Below the pieces are notes generated by a model. The model was not told where the DNA came from. It ran no database searches and saw only the letters and a list, made by a program, of their open reading frames with translations. 64,000 bases of DNA from Platerodrilus igneus (Eukaryota; Arthropoda; Insecta; Coleoptera; Lycidae): NCBI GenBank assembly GCA_036346225.1, contig JARFIW010001746.1, forward strand, positions 62,001 through 126,000. Reading direction: 5' to 3'. Positions 1 to 11,349 of the stretch are shown piece by piece (the first letter of the stretch is position 1; each line of letters begins with the position of its first letter). The position numbers and the translations under genes were made by a program.

Positions 1-820
1 TCCAAAACACATTCTCAATTATTCTTTAAAATACAAAATCAATGTCAGTGCCTATTCAAATGTTGCACTGCAAATCCCAAGTCAATAGAAAAAATAAGGG
101 AGCAGATGACAAACAACCACTCATTAGATTACGTAGGAAGGCAAAATATTGACTCTCGTCTGTGACCCATTGACTGCAATGTATGGAGATATACGAATTA
201 TCAAATATGATAGGTTTGCAACCTACTAACCATTTTCTCTATTTTAACCCCATGGCCTAGAGGCATAAATATACTACGCTGAATACCAGAAAAGTATCGT
301 TTAAATAGTCGATCATTTGCTAGCTTTTCTCTCATGACTACTACATTAATACAACATATTTTCAGCTAAATCACTTGGCAATTTGTACACTGAATTGCCT
401 ACCGTATTAGATAATACAATGATTTTGAAAAGTATGATTTTAGTTTTCTAATGTTCTACCCCTTTTCTTCAAAAATAGGTATATGTACACAGCAAGGTTT
501 CATGCGTGTTGTTTGTATACTTTGAACATGTAAGGCACAATTTTCTACATATTTAATATTTAATGTGTCAACAAACAAGATTATAAACTTCAAAAATGAA
601 ATTTATGCGACATCTCCGTTGATTTTTCAGTGGAGCATCATTTGACATTATGTTACGGGTAAAATTAGCGGTACGCTATATATTTAGATTTTTCCTAAAA
701 GTGCGGTGGCTCAGTAGTAATTTTAGGGGTGCATCGACAAACTACATTGGTATGAGAGTTTCTGTGCAAATAAATTAAAATGAAAATAAAAAATAAATAT
801 TAAAAATGGCTGAAATATAA
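1..820. other. AT-rich DNA without recognisable gene
   Basis: No reading frame with recognisable protein similarity was seen on either strand, and no tandem array. The few open stretches are short and AT-driven. I see nothing that supports a gene here. Confidence 0.6.
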
Positions 821-1110
821 AAACCACTGACATTAGAAGGCTTTTTCTATTACCATAATTAAGGAACGCCAAACTGTCTGGTTTCAACAATCCCTTTCGA
901 TATTTTCCATACACAAAATACAGTTATTCCGAATAAGTTTCCTTTGATCTGGTTTCTGAAATTTATCACACATATTACTACCTTTCACTTAAATACCTTA
1001 AAACACTTATTAAATTTTGTTGATATTAAAAAGAAAATGTAAAACGAAAGACCTCTCCCAAATACGACTTTATCACTGGGGTGACTGGATATTCTTTTAT
1101 AAATGCGCCC
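821..1110. repeat. Dispersed repeat, copy 1
   Basis: This segment matches 47029-47300 in the same orientation at roughly 70% by eye. Shared landmarks include the block around TATCACTGGGGTGACTGGAT (copy 2: GCATCACTGGGGTAGCTGAA) and a shared A-rich block ending in AAAGAAAAT just upstream of it. On the minus strand both copies keep a short aligned open frame, but non-coding parts align equally well, so I treat it as a repeat and not as an exon. The family is not recognised. Confidence 0.6.
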
Positions 1111-1735
1111 ATTTTTACCTAATTCATAAATAAGTTCAAATAAAATTCTATCTACACTTAACCTTTACTTACATTAATTAAATGTCATGAGAATACAGCT
1201 ACTTTTTAAAAAAAACCTGAATTTCCTAACATCGGACTAGCCAGGTATTATTAAAAAAAAAAAAAACTTAAAAAAAAAGTTAAATCAACCACTAATACTA
1301 ACACACAAATTGTTCTAGTTTCTGATATTGGCATGCATGGCATTTTAAATCCCATTTTTGGAAATGTCATAATTAACAGTACACAGAAAATATAGTGCAA
1401 TATCTACTTTATTCTTCATCATTCAATTTTTCAAAGAAATACTTTAATACTAATACACACTTGTTTCCTAATTTTTAGACATTTCAAACTGTATCGCCTG
1501 ATAGTATTATATTTACGTACTTACAAACTTTTTGTCACTATTCCGTAGTCTAATAAAATAACCATTTTCATGTTCTGTTAATTTTCACTACATTAACATA
1601 ATCTATTTACAATTTTTATTTAAAAGCCGCATGTACATAATTGTAAATCATAAACAAAAAAGCTTATCTTTACTCCCAATTTGTTGTAGGAATTTAAGGA
1701 CGTTCGGCAGCACCAAATATCTTTAGCTGACGCGA
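1111..1735. other. AT-rich spacer
   Basis: Homopolymer-rich sequence between the dispersed repeat and the upstream LTR of the errantivirus-like element. No gene or structured repeat could be supported. Confidence 0.5.
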
Positions 1736-2331
1736 GTTACATATTACCCATACTAAAATGTATATAAAATAAATGTTATTATTGTCTTAGTAATAGTATG
1801 ATACATTGTATTAAATGAAGGTTATATAACTAAAGTTTAACAGAATTCATATCAGAAATAAAAAAAGGAACAATTACTTTGTATTCCAGACGCAACCTGA
1901 TACTGCAGGTGCAGAAACAATAAACTGCAATAAAGCAGTCTTAATTAAATTTACTTAAAATAAGACATTGAATGATTATCGAAAACTGCAAACAGCAAGA
2001 TCAGCACTTTTCCACAAGATGAAATGAGACCAGAAGCTTCATAAATACTGTGAGGAGCCCCTGATCGCCAGACAGTCTTCGAACTTTATAGCTTTAACGT
2101 TGTTGGTGATTCAAGCTACTCATTGTAATTTTTAATTATTGATTTGTTAAAATAGTAATTTAGAATACTTTTGACAACTTCAATTAAATCTCGTTTAATG
2201 AACATATACGTTCAAGTTATAAAAGAAAATACATCAATTTTTGTAATTATACAATTCAAAATAAATTTAATAGAAATGTAATTGGAAATAAAACTTTTCA
2301 AAAACAAACCTCCCAACGATGCAAAATCTTT
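1736..2331 (+). repeat. 5' LTR of plus-strand errantivirus-like element (approximate)
   Basis: The left end, AGTTACATATTACCC, resembles the AGTTA-type start of errantivirus LTRs. The segment aligns in patches with 23490-24070 read on the minus strand. Both contain GATACTGCAGGTG, and both contain an AGCCCC block followed by CAGTC and then by AGCTTTAACgTTGTTG. It is followed by gag in the same orientation, so it is the 5' LTR. The boundaries are uncertain by tens of bases because the two LTRs are strongly diverged and no matching 3' LTR follows this copy. Confidence 0.55.
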
Positions 2332-2349
2332 CTGACGCAGTCGGAACGG
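2332..2349 (+). promoter_or_regulatory. Primer-binding site, tRNA-Ser-like
   Basis: TGACGCAGTCGGAACGG lies just downstream of the LTR. Errantiviruses of the 17.6/297 group use a tRNA-Ser primer site that starts TGGCGCAGTCG. This copy would differ by one base in the leading TGG, in keeping with decay. The tRNA assignment rests on recalled family knowledge, not on a search. Confidence 0.45.
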
Positions 2350-2782
2350 ATTCCAGCAGGGCACTAGCAACTCAAAAACCGAAGAAATAGTAACAGTAAA
2401 TTTCTATTCTTCACTGGAATAGAACACAACGATTGAACGAAGTACAGAATTGACCAAATCCAACACTGAAGGAAGGCTAATGGAATTAACAATCAAATTA
2501 TTGTGAGTACCTATAGTTCATTTTTCTTACTAATTTTTTTAATTGCATATTGATATTAGCAAGTAAGATTTGAAAAAAAGAACTTTTATACACAATTTAT
2601 TGTGGCAACAATTATTATTGAAACAATTATACATCAAAAGTCTGAACTTGATGTAATTATAGCAGAGGTTTATAATTACACACAATCCAATTAGCGTTAA
2701 GTGATTTTTAAATAACTTTAGTGCAAACTTGACTAAGGAAACAGGACTAAGGAAATAATTATACAAGATAAACTCAGAAATC

Positions 2783-3973
2783 TTACGGTTTTATTTAGAT
2801 TCTATTCCATCATACGATGGCAATCAAGCTTTGATAGAGATATTCATTACTGCTTGCGAAACATTTTTGAAGTGTTTTTACAAACAAGAAAACCTTGAAA
2901 AGAATATGTGGCAGTTACGATTAATTCTAAGTAAATTATCGGGAAGAGCTTTAACATTACTAGAAAGTAGGGACGGCCTACCTAACTGGGAAGACTATAA
3001 AAATATATTAATTGCGTATTTTGGCGACCAGCGCAATATAAAATGCTTAATAAGGGACTTATTGAATTTAAGAATGGAGAATAACCAATCACCAAATCGA
3101 TTTGTTATGCGATGTCAGGATGTGGGAAATTTAATTTTAACGAAACTTAAATTAGAAGAACCGGACCCTAACGTGCGTTTAACTAAAACTAAAATGTACG
3201 ACGAAATGGCTTTAGATACGTATATAAACGCGTTACCCTTACAATTGTAAGACGGAATAAGATATAGAACTGCCAAAAACTTAGAGGAGGCAATGAATTT
3301 AATAATAGAAGAAGAGAACATAATGTATTATAGGAACAGGATTTACAATCCAGATATTAACAAAAATTACCTACTGATTAAGACTATACAACCGGCAAGA
3401 TCAATACCAACACAACCCAAATGTACATCGTTTAACACGCCGACAAATCACTTGAGAATTAATAATCCAAACCTTAATCATCCAAATTTCAATAATCGAT
3501 TTCGACAAATCCCAAACAAACATTAAATTTGAATTTTACAAAACCTTGAACAAACAACACACCCAAGTTCAATCAGAACGCAAATTAAACATTGCAAACA
3601 TTCGGCATAAATCCTAACAGAAACGCACCCATGACGAATAATAACAACAACCCCAATAATTATTACAAACCAAACCATATGGACACTTCATTTGGTTACA
3701 CCAGATAGAACAAAAATATCTCAGATTAAACCCAACTATATACAGAAACAAAACTTTACTTCCGAGGAACTATTTCAGCAAGAAGTAGAAGATTTCCATA
3801 ATCAAGCTTTACTCGAAGACACAGGTAATTATGTAAATCCAAGTAGAGACGATGAGGTCAATTACTCAAAAAACTACGAACGTAACATCCGTTACAAAAA
3901 TTGCGAAGAGAACGATGAACAAAACACGTACTCAAATTTTCAGTTGAACAGAACCAAATACGATCAGACGTAA
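2783..3973 (+). pseudogene. gag: gag of errantivirus-like element, broken
   Basis: This encodes the structural Gag protein of a Ty3/gypsy errantivirus-like element, which would form the intracellular particle. From about 2793 the frame runs through a retrotransposon Gag-type helical domain (segments resembling WEDYKNILIAYFGDQ and an R-x-L-x-N-LRM stretch). In-frame stops fall at 3248-3250 and 3524-3526. Coding continues in the same frame after the first stop and again at 3692-3973, where it is rich in acidic, Asn and Gln residues. No zinc knuckle was seen, which fits errantivirus Gag proteins. Protease follows in the -1 frame at 4012, the relation expected for -1 ribosomal frameshifting in this group. 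No intact start was identified. The copy cannot make a full Gag. Confidence 0.7.
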
Positions 3974-4011
3974 TAAATTTAAATAATTTTAATCAACACA
4001 TTCTACCCTAA

Positions 4012-4413
4012 ATAGAAATACTGCATGCTGAAACTAAATTATTAATCGACACAGGATCTTCAAAATCTTTAATTTACCCCAAAACCGTGCAGAAACATTA
4101 TCTAAATTTTGTTGAAAGAGAACCTTTTAAAATCAAAACAGCACACAAAACGACACTACACCAGTTTATTACGAATATACCTTTACCAAAAACTTCCAAT
4201 GCAAAAATGAAACACAAATTTTGTATTTTCGAATTTAACGACAAATACGACGAATTGATAGGCATGGATCTTTTAAGAAAATTAGGAGCAAAAATTGATA
4301 TAAAAAATCGATTATCCAGCACAAAACACGGACAAATACCAATAAAATTCAAAACAGTAACATTCAAACCGATCAAAAATATACCATCGAATCTAAGACA
4401 AAAAAACAAGTAA
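4012..4413 (+). pseudogene. pro: Aspartic protease domain, start of pol
   Basis: This is the retropepsin-like protease that would cut Gag-Pol. The catalytic motif LLIDTGSSKSLIY (D-T-G) is intact at about 4048-4083, and the C-terminal LIGMDLLRKLGAKID block is typical of Ty3/gypsy proteases. The frame is open to the stop at 4411-4413. It is in frame 1 while gag is in frame 2, consistent with a gag/pro frameshift. The following 4430-4640 encodes a decayed linker (a block resembling NPNNYPKELFLTTPIEV) normally found between protease and reverse transcriptase. The protease looks structurally complete, but the polymerase behind it is gone. Confidence 0.75.
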
Positions 4414-5940
4414 ACGTCTTAGTAAATTCAAACAGTAATATGGGAATCATAAATCACATGGTCATTTCAACAAGGAGTAGAACCACCCAAGGCATTAGTA
4501 CATATAAAAAACAACTACGCTAATACAACAATTTTGAACCCAAACAACTACCCCAAAGAATTATTTTTAACGACACCAATAGAAGTGAAGAAGTAAACAA
4601 ACTATACATTCAACTGAAAACGATGAACCAAAACCCCAATTAAAATTCTGAACGAAGCGATAGAATACAAAACCAAATCAATTTATAAATACCGAAGTTT
4701 TAATCAACCCTGATCCGGTAAAGTATACAAAAACCAACAATAAGAAAATATATCACATTCAAATAACGAAAGATGACAATGAGGATCAAATAATTAAAAC
4801 CTTAAAGGAATATACCACGGAGAAAAAACGCTTTTTCTTTTATTTCACAACAGAACATCTGTACCAAAGATTTTCAGAATTATATATTTGACTATTTAAT
4901 AACTCAGGACCAGAGATTATCAGATGCTCACGAAAATTAATAACTTTTACGGACCCAGATGAAATAAACGACGTAATTCGTAACCGATTCGAAGGTATAA
5001 CAAATTATCGTGGAATAAACGAAACCCTAAAACAACTCTTAAGGAGATATTATTTTAAAGATATAAAGAATTAACTGCGGATTTTATTAATCAATGCCAA
5101 CTATGTGGCAGAGCAAAATACGACAGATTACCACCAAAAATACCCTGACAAAGCTTTTAAAAAATTACATGCAGACACTTTGGTAGTAGAAGCTCAGAGC
5201 TTTTTATCAATTGTAGACGCATTCACAAAAGTAGGACAAGCGATACTCATTACTAAAAAATAGTATTGATGTAACTTAAGGATTTTTACAGTACTTTACA
5301 TTTTACGGTACACCCAAATCAATAACTTTAGATAACGGAAGTGAATTTAGAAACGAGACTATACAGAATACCCTAAAACTTCATAAAATAGATATTCATT
5401 TTATTACGGAAAATCATCCGTAGTCAAACGGATTGATTGAACGATTACATTTAACACTATTAGAACAGATCAGACTTTTAACATTAACATACAAGAAGGA
5501 ACCTATTACCAGTTTATTGTTATATGCCCTAGTTGCTTATAAAATACAATTCATTTTTCAACTAACTTTATACTCCTCGAATTAACATAAGGACATTAAA
5601 ACTCTCGCAACCCTTATGATTTACACTACAATAAAGAGGTATATCAACAGTACGCCAAAGATCACACAGAAAATTAAAAATCACTTATAATAAGTTAAAA
5701 ATAAAGTAGACAGCGATAAGGAGCTTATTGCAAAAACACGAATGAAAACGTCAATATAAACAAATTTGCAGTTGGACAGACAGTTTACGATAGAAACTTT
5801 AAAAGTAATCGACACAAAACGTCCCCAAAAATTTAGAATCCGTTTAAAATAAAAAAATTTCGGATAGAAATATAGCAGTAGTAGACAACGGAGAAACCAT
5901 AAGATACATACATTTAAAGAATTTAAGACACCCTGTAATT
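4414..5940 (+). pseudogene. pol: Integrase part of pol; reverse transcriptase and RNase H deleted
   Basis: The protease-RT linker passes directly, at about 4620-4690, into sequence that in the sister copy (minus strand, near 27000) lies downstream of RNase H. Nothing of the RT palm or RNase H was found between them, so both domains are deleted. Integrase then follows: a zinc-binding region with CQLCGRAKYDR (about 5098-5130), the first catalytic Asp in HADTLVV (5167-5187), the second in LDNGSEF (5327-5347) and the Glu in GLIERLH (5429-5449). A stop codon sits just before SNG-LIERLH and several frameshifts occur elsewhere. It is non-functional. The 3' end reaches the env start near 5945. Confidence 0.8.
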
Positions 5941-5944
5941 TCAG

Positions 5945-7641
5945 ATGAATAGCCATCATCCTTGCCGTCAACCTCCACCCAGGCAGAACAGACGACAACG
6001 AAATATTAATAGAAGATATAAAAACAACCCCGGTATAGTACTAGTAAAATTGAAAAGTGTGCAGCACACAGTAGACTATTGGACTTCAGCACAGAAACTT
6101 GATTTAACTGAAGCAAAACGAGATTTTGTATAATTAGAGATAATTATGACAGACTGAAAGAATCAACAAACACAGCCAGATTTGGAAAAGATTATGTGAT
6201 AGATATGCTTAATTATAAAAGTATGATGGAAAATATTATAAACACCACACGACAAATTCAATTGATTAATACCGGTAGACCAAACCACAAGACAGAAAAG
6301 AGAAATTATTAATGGTTTATGTAATAATATAAAAGCTCTCACATGTAATTTAGACAACCAATATGCTGAACGATATGACAATGCAATTCAAGAATTGATC
6401 AACAACCAGAATGACATAAAAACTGTTGTTAGAAACCAAATTTCCTTAACTCAATCAACTATAGGAAAATTTAACGATACACTCCAAAAATTAGTAAAAA
6501 ACCACGACAGTATAAGAAATAGATTACTAACTCTTGAAACTAGCATGCAAACCACAACATTAGGAATGCGAGATTTAATAAGATTTAACACGATATTCAA
6601 TCAAATGATAGCAACCCTAACTGTAGTTCAACAAATTTTAGGTACACTAGAAATAGCTGTAACATTTACTAAATGAAATCACTTTACACGTTAGTATTAT
6701 CGAACCACTTGATTTATTGAACGAATTATTAGGAATCAAATCATTTATGACTTATAGGAAGTTACCTTTTGAAGTAACAGGATGTAACATACTTGTATTT
6801 GAAAAAATAGCCATAGTAAAAGGTTATGTAAAGAGTCATGAAAACACATTTCTTAATAGAGATTCCAATTGTAGAAATTTACTCATATAATTATTATCAT
6901 TTATTTGCTTTCCCTATAAAAGTTAATAGCCAATATCAAGTAATTATCCCAAGAGCAAGTTCCTTTCCCTAAATGAACTTAGGTATTTATTCACAAATGA
7001 GAAATGCAAAGAAGTGGCACCTGGCCAATACTTATGTCAGTCATTAACGACGACAGCTATTCAAACAAATAGCCCTTGCAAAGTGCAATTATTGCGATTC
7101 TCTAATCATTATGAGAATTGTGTGCGAAAATAAGTACAAATTACAGACAAGAAAATTCAAAACGTTACGGACAACAAATGGATTGCTGTATTTCCACAAG
7201 AAGTAATAGCAACAGCCAATTGCAACAACGACAAAAACAATTTAGTCCTAATTAGAAGCAAAGTGATCTCCATAAAGGAAAATTGTTATTTAAAATTAAA
7301 AAGTGAAATTATTCGAGTATATTAAAACCGAACAATGACGAAGAAATTTACAAACCTTACCCGAACAACAACTTATAATTCAAACCGAAGACGGCAAAAT
7401 TATCAAGAAGCCGATGCAACTAGAACATCTAAATCTGGACGATCTCAACAACGCAGTAAAATTAATGGACAATTATAAAGAACATTTAAATAATTTAAAA
7501 GTTCCAAAGTTACACTATGATAATATTAGTATCTGGGCAATTTTATTGATCATTGTATTATTATTATTATTGGCTGTATACTTATTGTACAAAATGTATT
7601 TTAGATATAAGATCAAGGTAACTAAAATGAAAGACAAATAA
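5945..7641 (+). pseudogene. env: env of errantivirus-like element, degraded
   Basis: This is an envelope glycoprotein gene of the insect errantivirus type. It aligns in order with the minus copy at 24129-25879: an N-terminal hydrophobic leader, an ectodomain around 6045-6700 with a long helical stretch, a middle part around 6710-7390, and a C-terminal membrane anchor at 7534-7605 with a run of I/L/V residues followed by a basic tail that ends at 7641. Stops and frameshifts break it at many points, and the furin-site region (about 6280-6310) is disrupted. A splice-acceptor-like CTGTAATTTCAG lies immediately upstream of 5945 and is conserved in the sister copy. Errantivirus env is known to be made from a spliced mRNA. 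The gene cannot be expressed as one protein here. Confidence 0.75.
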
Positions 7642-7664
7642 ACCACAAATGAACCTTTAGGAGT

Positions 7665-10382
7665 ATAGTGTTAATGATTATGTTGATAATGATGTTAATA
7701 ATATCGATTTGACCCCTTTACCTAATAAAATTGTAAAACTGTCAGAAGGTGTCCATTTTGAAAATGAAGGTAAGACTGAGAAGGATAGCATTTCTTCTTT
7801 GGACATGGCAGATTTCAAAAACCATGATAAAAAATTGACTATATTAAAATCTGGATCATGTAGATCTGATCTAGCTGCATTCCCTAAAGATGTTAAAGGA
7901 CGGTCGGTTTTGTTGACTTATTATAAGTTTACACATAAAACGGGAAAATATGTTGAACGTACCTGGTTGTGCTATTCTCTTAAATTAAATATGGCGTATT
8001 GTAAACCGTGTTGGCTATTTGCAAACCAAAATGACAAACATTTTAAGGAATCCTGGTGCAATGTTGTTAACGATTGGCAAGGTATATCAAAAAAAAATAA
8101 GAAAAATGCAAATTCCATTGTACATATTCATGTTATATGTATAACTGTTAGATGAAAAGGAAAATGCTGGAATGGAATTTTGATTCGAATGAGGAGGTTA
8201 GAAAATGGCAAAATATATTAAAAAGGATAATTAATGTCATTATAACATTAGCTGTTTCTAACTTGGCGCTTCGCGGACACCGAGAACAAGAAGAATCACT
8301 TCGCAGAGGTAACTTCTTATCCATCGTTGGTGTTTTAAAAAAAACGATCTAGTGTTAAATGCTCACTTGCATAATGAAAAATTAAAACAAAGATGACTAA
8401 GCACTAAAATTCAAAACAAATTAATAAATATTGATGCTACATAAGTAAAGTTGCATATTTTACAAAACATTACAGAAGAGCCATTTCTTCGATTATTACA
8501 GATACTAAGAAAGACGTATCAAGAACTGATCAGCTAAGCCAGATCATAAGATATACAATAAATAAAAAAAATGAAAGCAAATGCCTCATAGTGTTGAAAA
8601 TAATGGAAAGCTTTCTTGGTTTTACACAAATTGTGGATCAGACTGCAAGAGGACTATATCAATCAATTTTAAAAAATTTGTGCGATTTAGGAATTGATAT
8701 TGGATTGTGCAAAGGCCAGGGTTATGATGGAGCGGCAAATATGAGTAGCACGTAATCTGGATTACAAAAATTGATTAGAGATAGACAGAAGACTGCAGAA
8801 TATGTTCATCGTGCGGCACATAATTTAAATCTAGTAATACATGAATTTTCAAGTAACGTTCATGAAATCAGTGCATTTTGCAATTTTTGCAAAAAATATA
8901 TACGTTTTTTGGACAAAGTATACAGCGATGGCATCAACAAAAAATGTGAGAGTTAAAAAAAACGTCAACCAAACTATAAAAACCTTGTGCACAACAAGGT
9001 GGTCTTTCCGGATTGAGTATATTACTGCAATTACACATAGTTTCGCGTTCATTTTAAAAGTTTTTACAAATATTTCCTTGCTTAGCAAGAAAAGCGAAGA
9101 GAGAGAAGAGGCTGCATTCATAAAATTGAACATGGAAACTTTTCATTTTGTTTTTATGTTAACATTTCAATCCAAATTTCTAGACAGAATAAATTTGGCA
9201 TTTGAATCCGATTGGGAAAGCACAACTAAAATATTTGATGGAACATTGGAAGCAGTCGCTTTTACGAGAGAAAGTTTTGCAGTTTTAAAAGCAAAAGCTA
9301 CAACTCTGACCAACTCTTAGCGTAAAGATACACAGTTTAAGCAAAAAAGACCACAGAAAATTAAACGATTCTTCGATGAATTGCCATCAGAAGGTATTTG
9401 AAATTGTGGTTTTTAATGCAGCAACAGGTCAATTGAATAGACGATTTAAAAGTAACCGCCAAATTTACCAGAATTTTAATTTTTTATAACTCACAAATAT
9501 TGGGGCAATGGAAGATGAAGAAATAATTACTAAATGAAAATCTTTGCAAGAACTATACTCACGAGATTTATCTGACCAGTTATCATTTCAAGTCATAAGT
9601 TTAAAAAAAGTGTTGAAAAGTTAACTGCGTAAATTAGTTTTTATTAGACAGCTCGCCAATTTTTTAATAATTGCGAACCAATGTACAGCTTCCAGTCTGC
9701 CTGATGTATGTATTGCACTAAGTCTATGTTTAACATTGCTGGCCACTGTTGCCTCTGCAGAAAGGCCTTTTTCTAAGTTAAAACTTATAAAAAACTATTT
9801 GAGGAGTACATTGTCAGAACAACGACTTTCGGATTTGAAGGTTACAAACATAGAAGTCGAAATAGTTAAGCAGCTTGATTTAGAATCTATAATATACAGA
9901 TTTGCTAGTAGCATAAAGTGCAGTGCTAGATTTCTTTAACTAACATATTTAAACCTAATTAATTTGCCAATAAGTGCATGTTCTGCGATTGTGCCATTAA
10001 TATTGCAAAAAAAAATATAGAAAGGTTGCTGAAAGTCTGTATATAATTCTAGATTCTACACTTTTAATTTTGATATTAGTATAGTAGAATACTAAATAAT
10101 GATTGCTTATTCAATTTTTTTCTTTATTTGTAAAACTAGCTATTAAAAATTTGCGTTTTGTTTACGAAATGCTTACATATCAAATTGTGACTGGTTTATA
10201 CTATAATTAGAGGATAAGTCTTTGGCACGGGGTGAGGTGCTCTGTGGTGTTTGGTATATGTATAAAACTTTGTATATACTATACATTGAAATATTTGTTA
10301 AAATTTTTAATTTCCGTGTATAAAAAGAGGGTCAATGAAATATTTTTTGCAGGGGGGCCATCAGTTCTTAGTTAAGCCACTG
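7665..10382 (+). mobile_element. hAT transposon remnant with TTF/ZMYM-type transposase
   Basis: A DNA transposon of the hAT superfamily, judged from its transposase fragments and from a right end that reads, on the minus strand, CAGTGGCTTAACTAAGAACT, ending at 10382. A CAGTGG-type terminus is usual for ZMYM-like hAT elements. No matching left terminal repeat was found: coding sequence starts within about 30 bp of the errantivirus env stop at 7641. The left end is therefore probably lost, or the element was joined to the gypsy element by deletion. An 8 bp target duplication could not be shown. Confidence 0.7.
7669..9939 (+). pseudogene. hAT transposase, TTF-type zinc finger, broken
   Basis: The transposase fragments appear in family order. 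The TTF-type zinc finger is at about 7840-8140 (RTWLCYS, then YCKPCWLF, then DWQGIS). A ZMYM1-like linker follows at 8160-8340 (LKRIINVIITLA, LALRGHRE). The DUF4371/RNase H-like part is at 8430-8950, with GQGYDGAANMSS and a YVHRAAHNLNLVIH block. A hATC dimerisation domain is at 9736-9939 (VASAERPFSKLKLIKN, LSDLKVTNIE). Frameshifts and stops occur at about 8155, 8352, 8755, 8955 and 9320, so no functional protein is possible. Proteins of this class bind transposon ends and catalyse cut-and-paste movement in the nucleus. Identification rests on motifs I recognise, not on a database search. Confidence 0.75.
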
Positions 10383-10480
10383 ATTAAACCTTCATTTATC
10401 TTTGCATATGATTGAATATAGCGTTTCGGGTGTATAATCCTGTCGAAAACTGTCTCGTTCTCATTTTCAGATATACTAAT

Positions 10481-10871
10481 TGTTTAGGCTTAGTTACCCT
10501 ATTTACAAGTTTTACCTCAAGCTTATAGATATTAATCAATGTCGCTTATCCTTTAACATAACTGTACTTAACCCCGTCCTATAATCCGGTTCTATCCACC
10601 ACCTACCTACAAGAAAAGGGACTAAATGGTGAGAAAGGACAGAAATACTAGTGCTTCGAAAGTCGCAGCAAGCGTCACATGTACGCAATATGTTGTCGTG
10701 GTTATTTTGCAGTAATTAGTGCCGTACAATCGGTTCGTGTGCTAATTAACATTACTACAGTCCGCAATCGATTAATAGTTTCGTTACATCGATCGACCAG
10801 CGTTGAATCAAGATCGCAGTCATTAAAGGTAGGTAAATTCCATATCATTGGTTCATCCCTTTATCCCTACA
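10481..10871 (+). repeat. BP1 5' LTR
   Basis: 391 bp, TG...CA ended. It differs from the 3' LTR at ATCCGGTTC versus ATCCTGTTC, CCACCACC versus CCACTACC, and GGTAAATTC versus GGTGAATTC. It should carry the BP1 promoter; no clear TATA box was identified. Confidence 0.95.
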
Positions 10872-10874
10872 TTT

Positions 10875-10891
10875 TGGTTCCCTTCGACCGC
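10875..10891 (+). promoter_or_regulatory. BP1 primer-binding site
   Basis: TGGTTCCCTTCGACCGC begins three bases after the 5' LTR. The leading TGG pairs with the CCA end of a tRNA. Which tRNA is used could not be decided by eye. Confidence 0.6.
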
Positions 10892-11349
10892 ATTAATTAA
10901 TATTTGCATATAAAAATTGATTATCTAATCAAACAATTAGAGTAATCAGGTCAGTTTTACACGTTAATAGTAATTGCAGTTAGGCTTAACTCATAATATT
11001 TGTGCATGCCGTTGCATTTTAAAAAGTTACTTCTTAAAATTTAAGTGCATTGAAAGAGCAGTTAATTTTAGAGTAAGCGTATACAAATAGGAAAAACATC
11101 ATTGCGATACCCCTGTTCTAAGAACTTGCATTGTATACCTGAAGCTGCACTAATCTATGTTGGTGAGAGCTTAAAGAACCGTTATTCCTCGAGGTATCTT
11201 AAGGGTTGTGGTCAACACAAGTCTCATTTTAACGTTAAATTAAAGTGTCACTCAGGATTAGCTACATAATTGCTAGTTTCTGAAAATTGGTAGAGTAGTT
11301 ACATGTTCATCATTAGTTTGGGTTTACATCTTTAAGATTTGTTATTTTT

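Noticed and set aside
821..1110. Short aligned minus-strand frame shared by the two dispersed-repeat copies, considered as a duplicated exon
   Set aside because: Flanking non-coding sequence aligns as well as the frame, and the frame is short and lacks clear splice sites in one copy.
10679..10900. 73-codon open frame in the BP1 LTR (repeated at 23193)
   Set aside because: It lies in both LTRs, ends differently at each because of the flank, and has no known domain.
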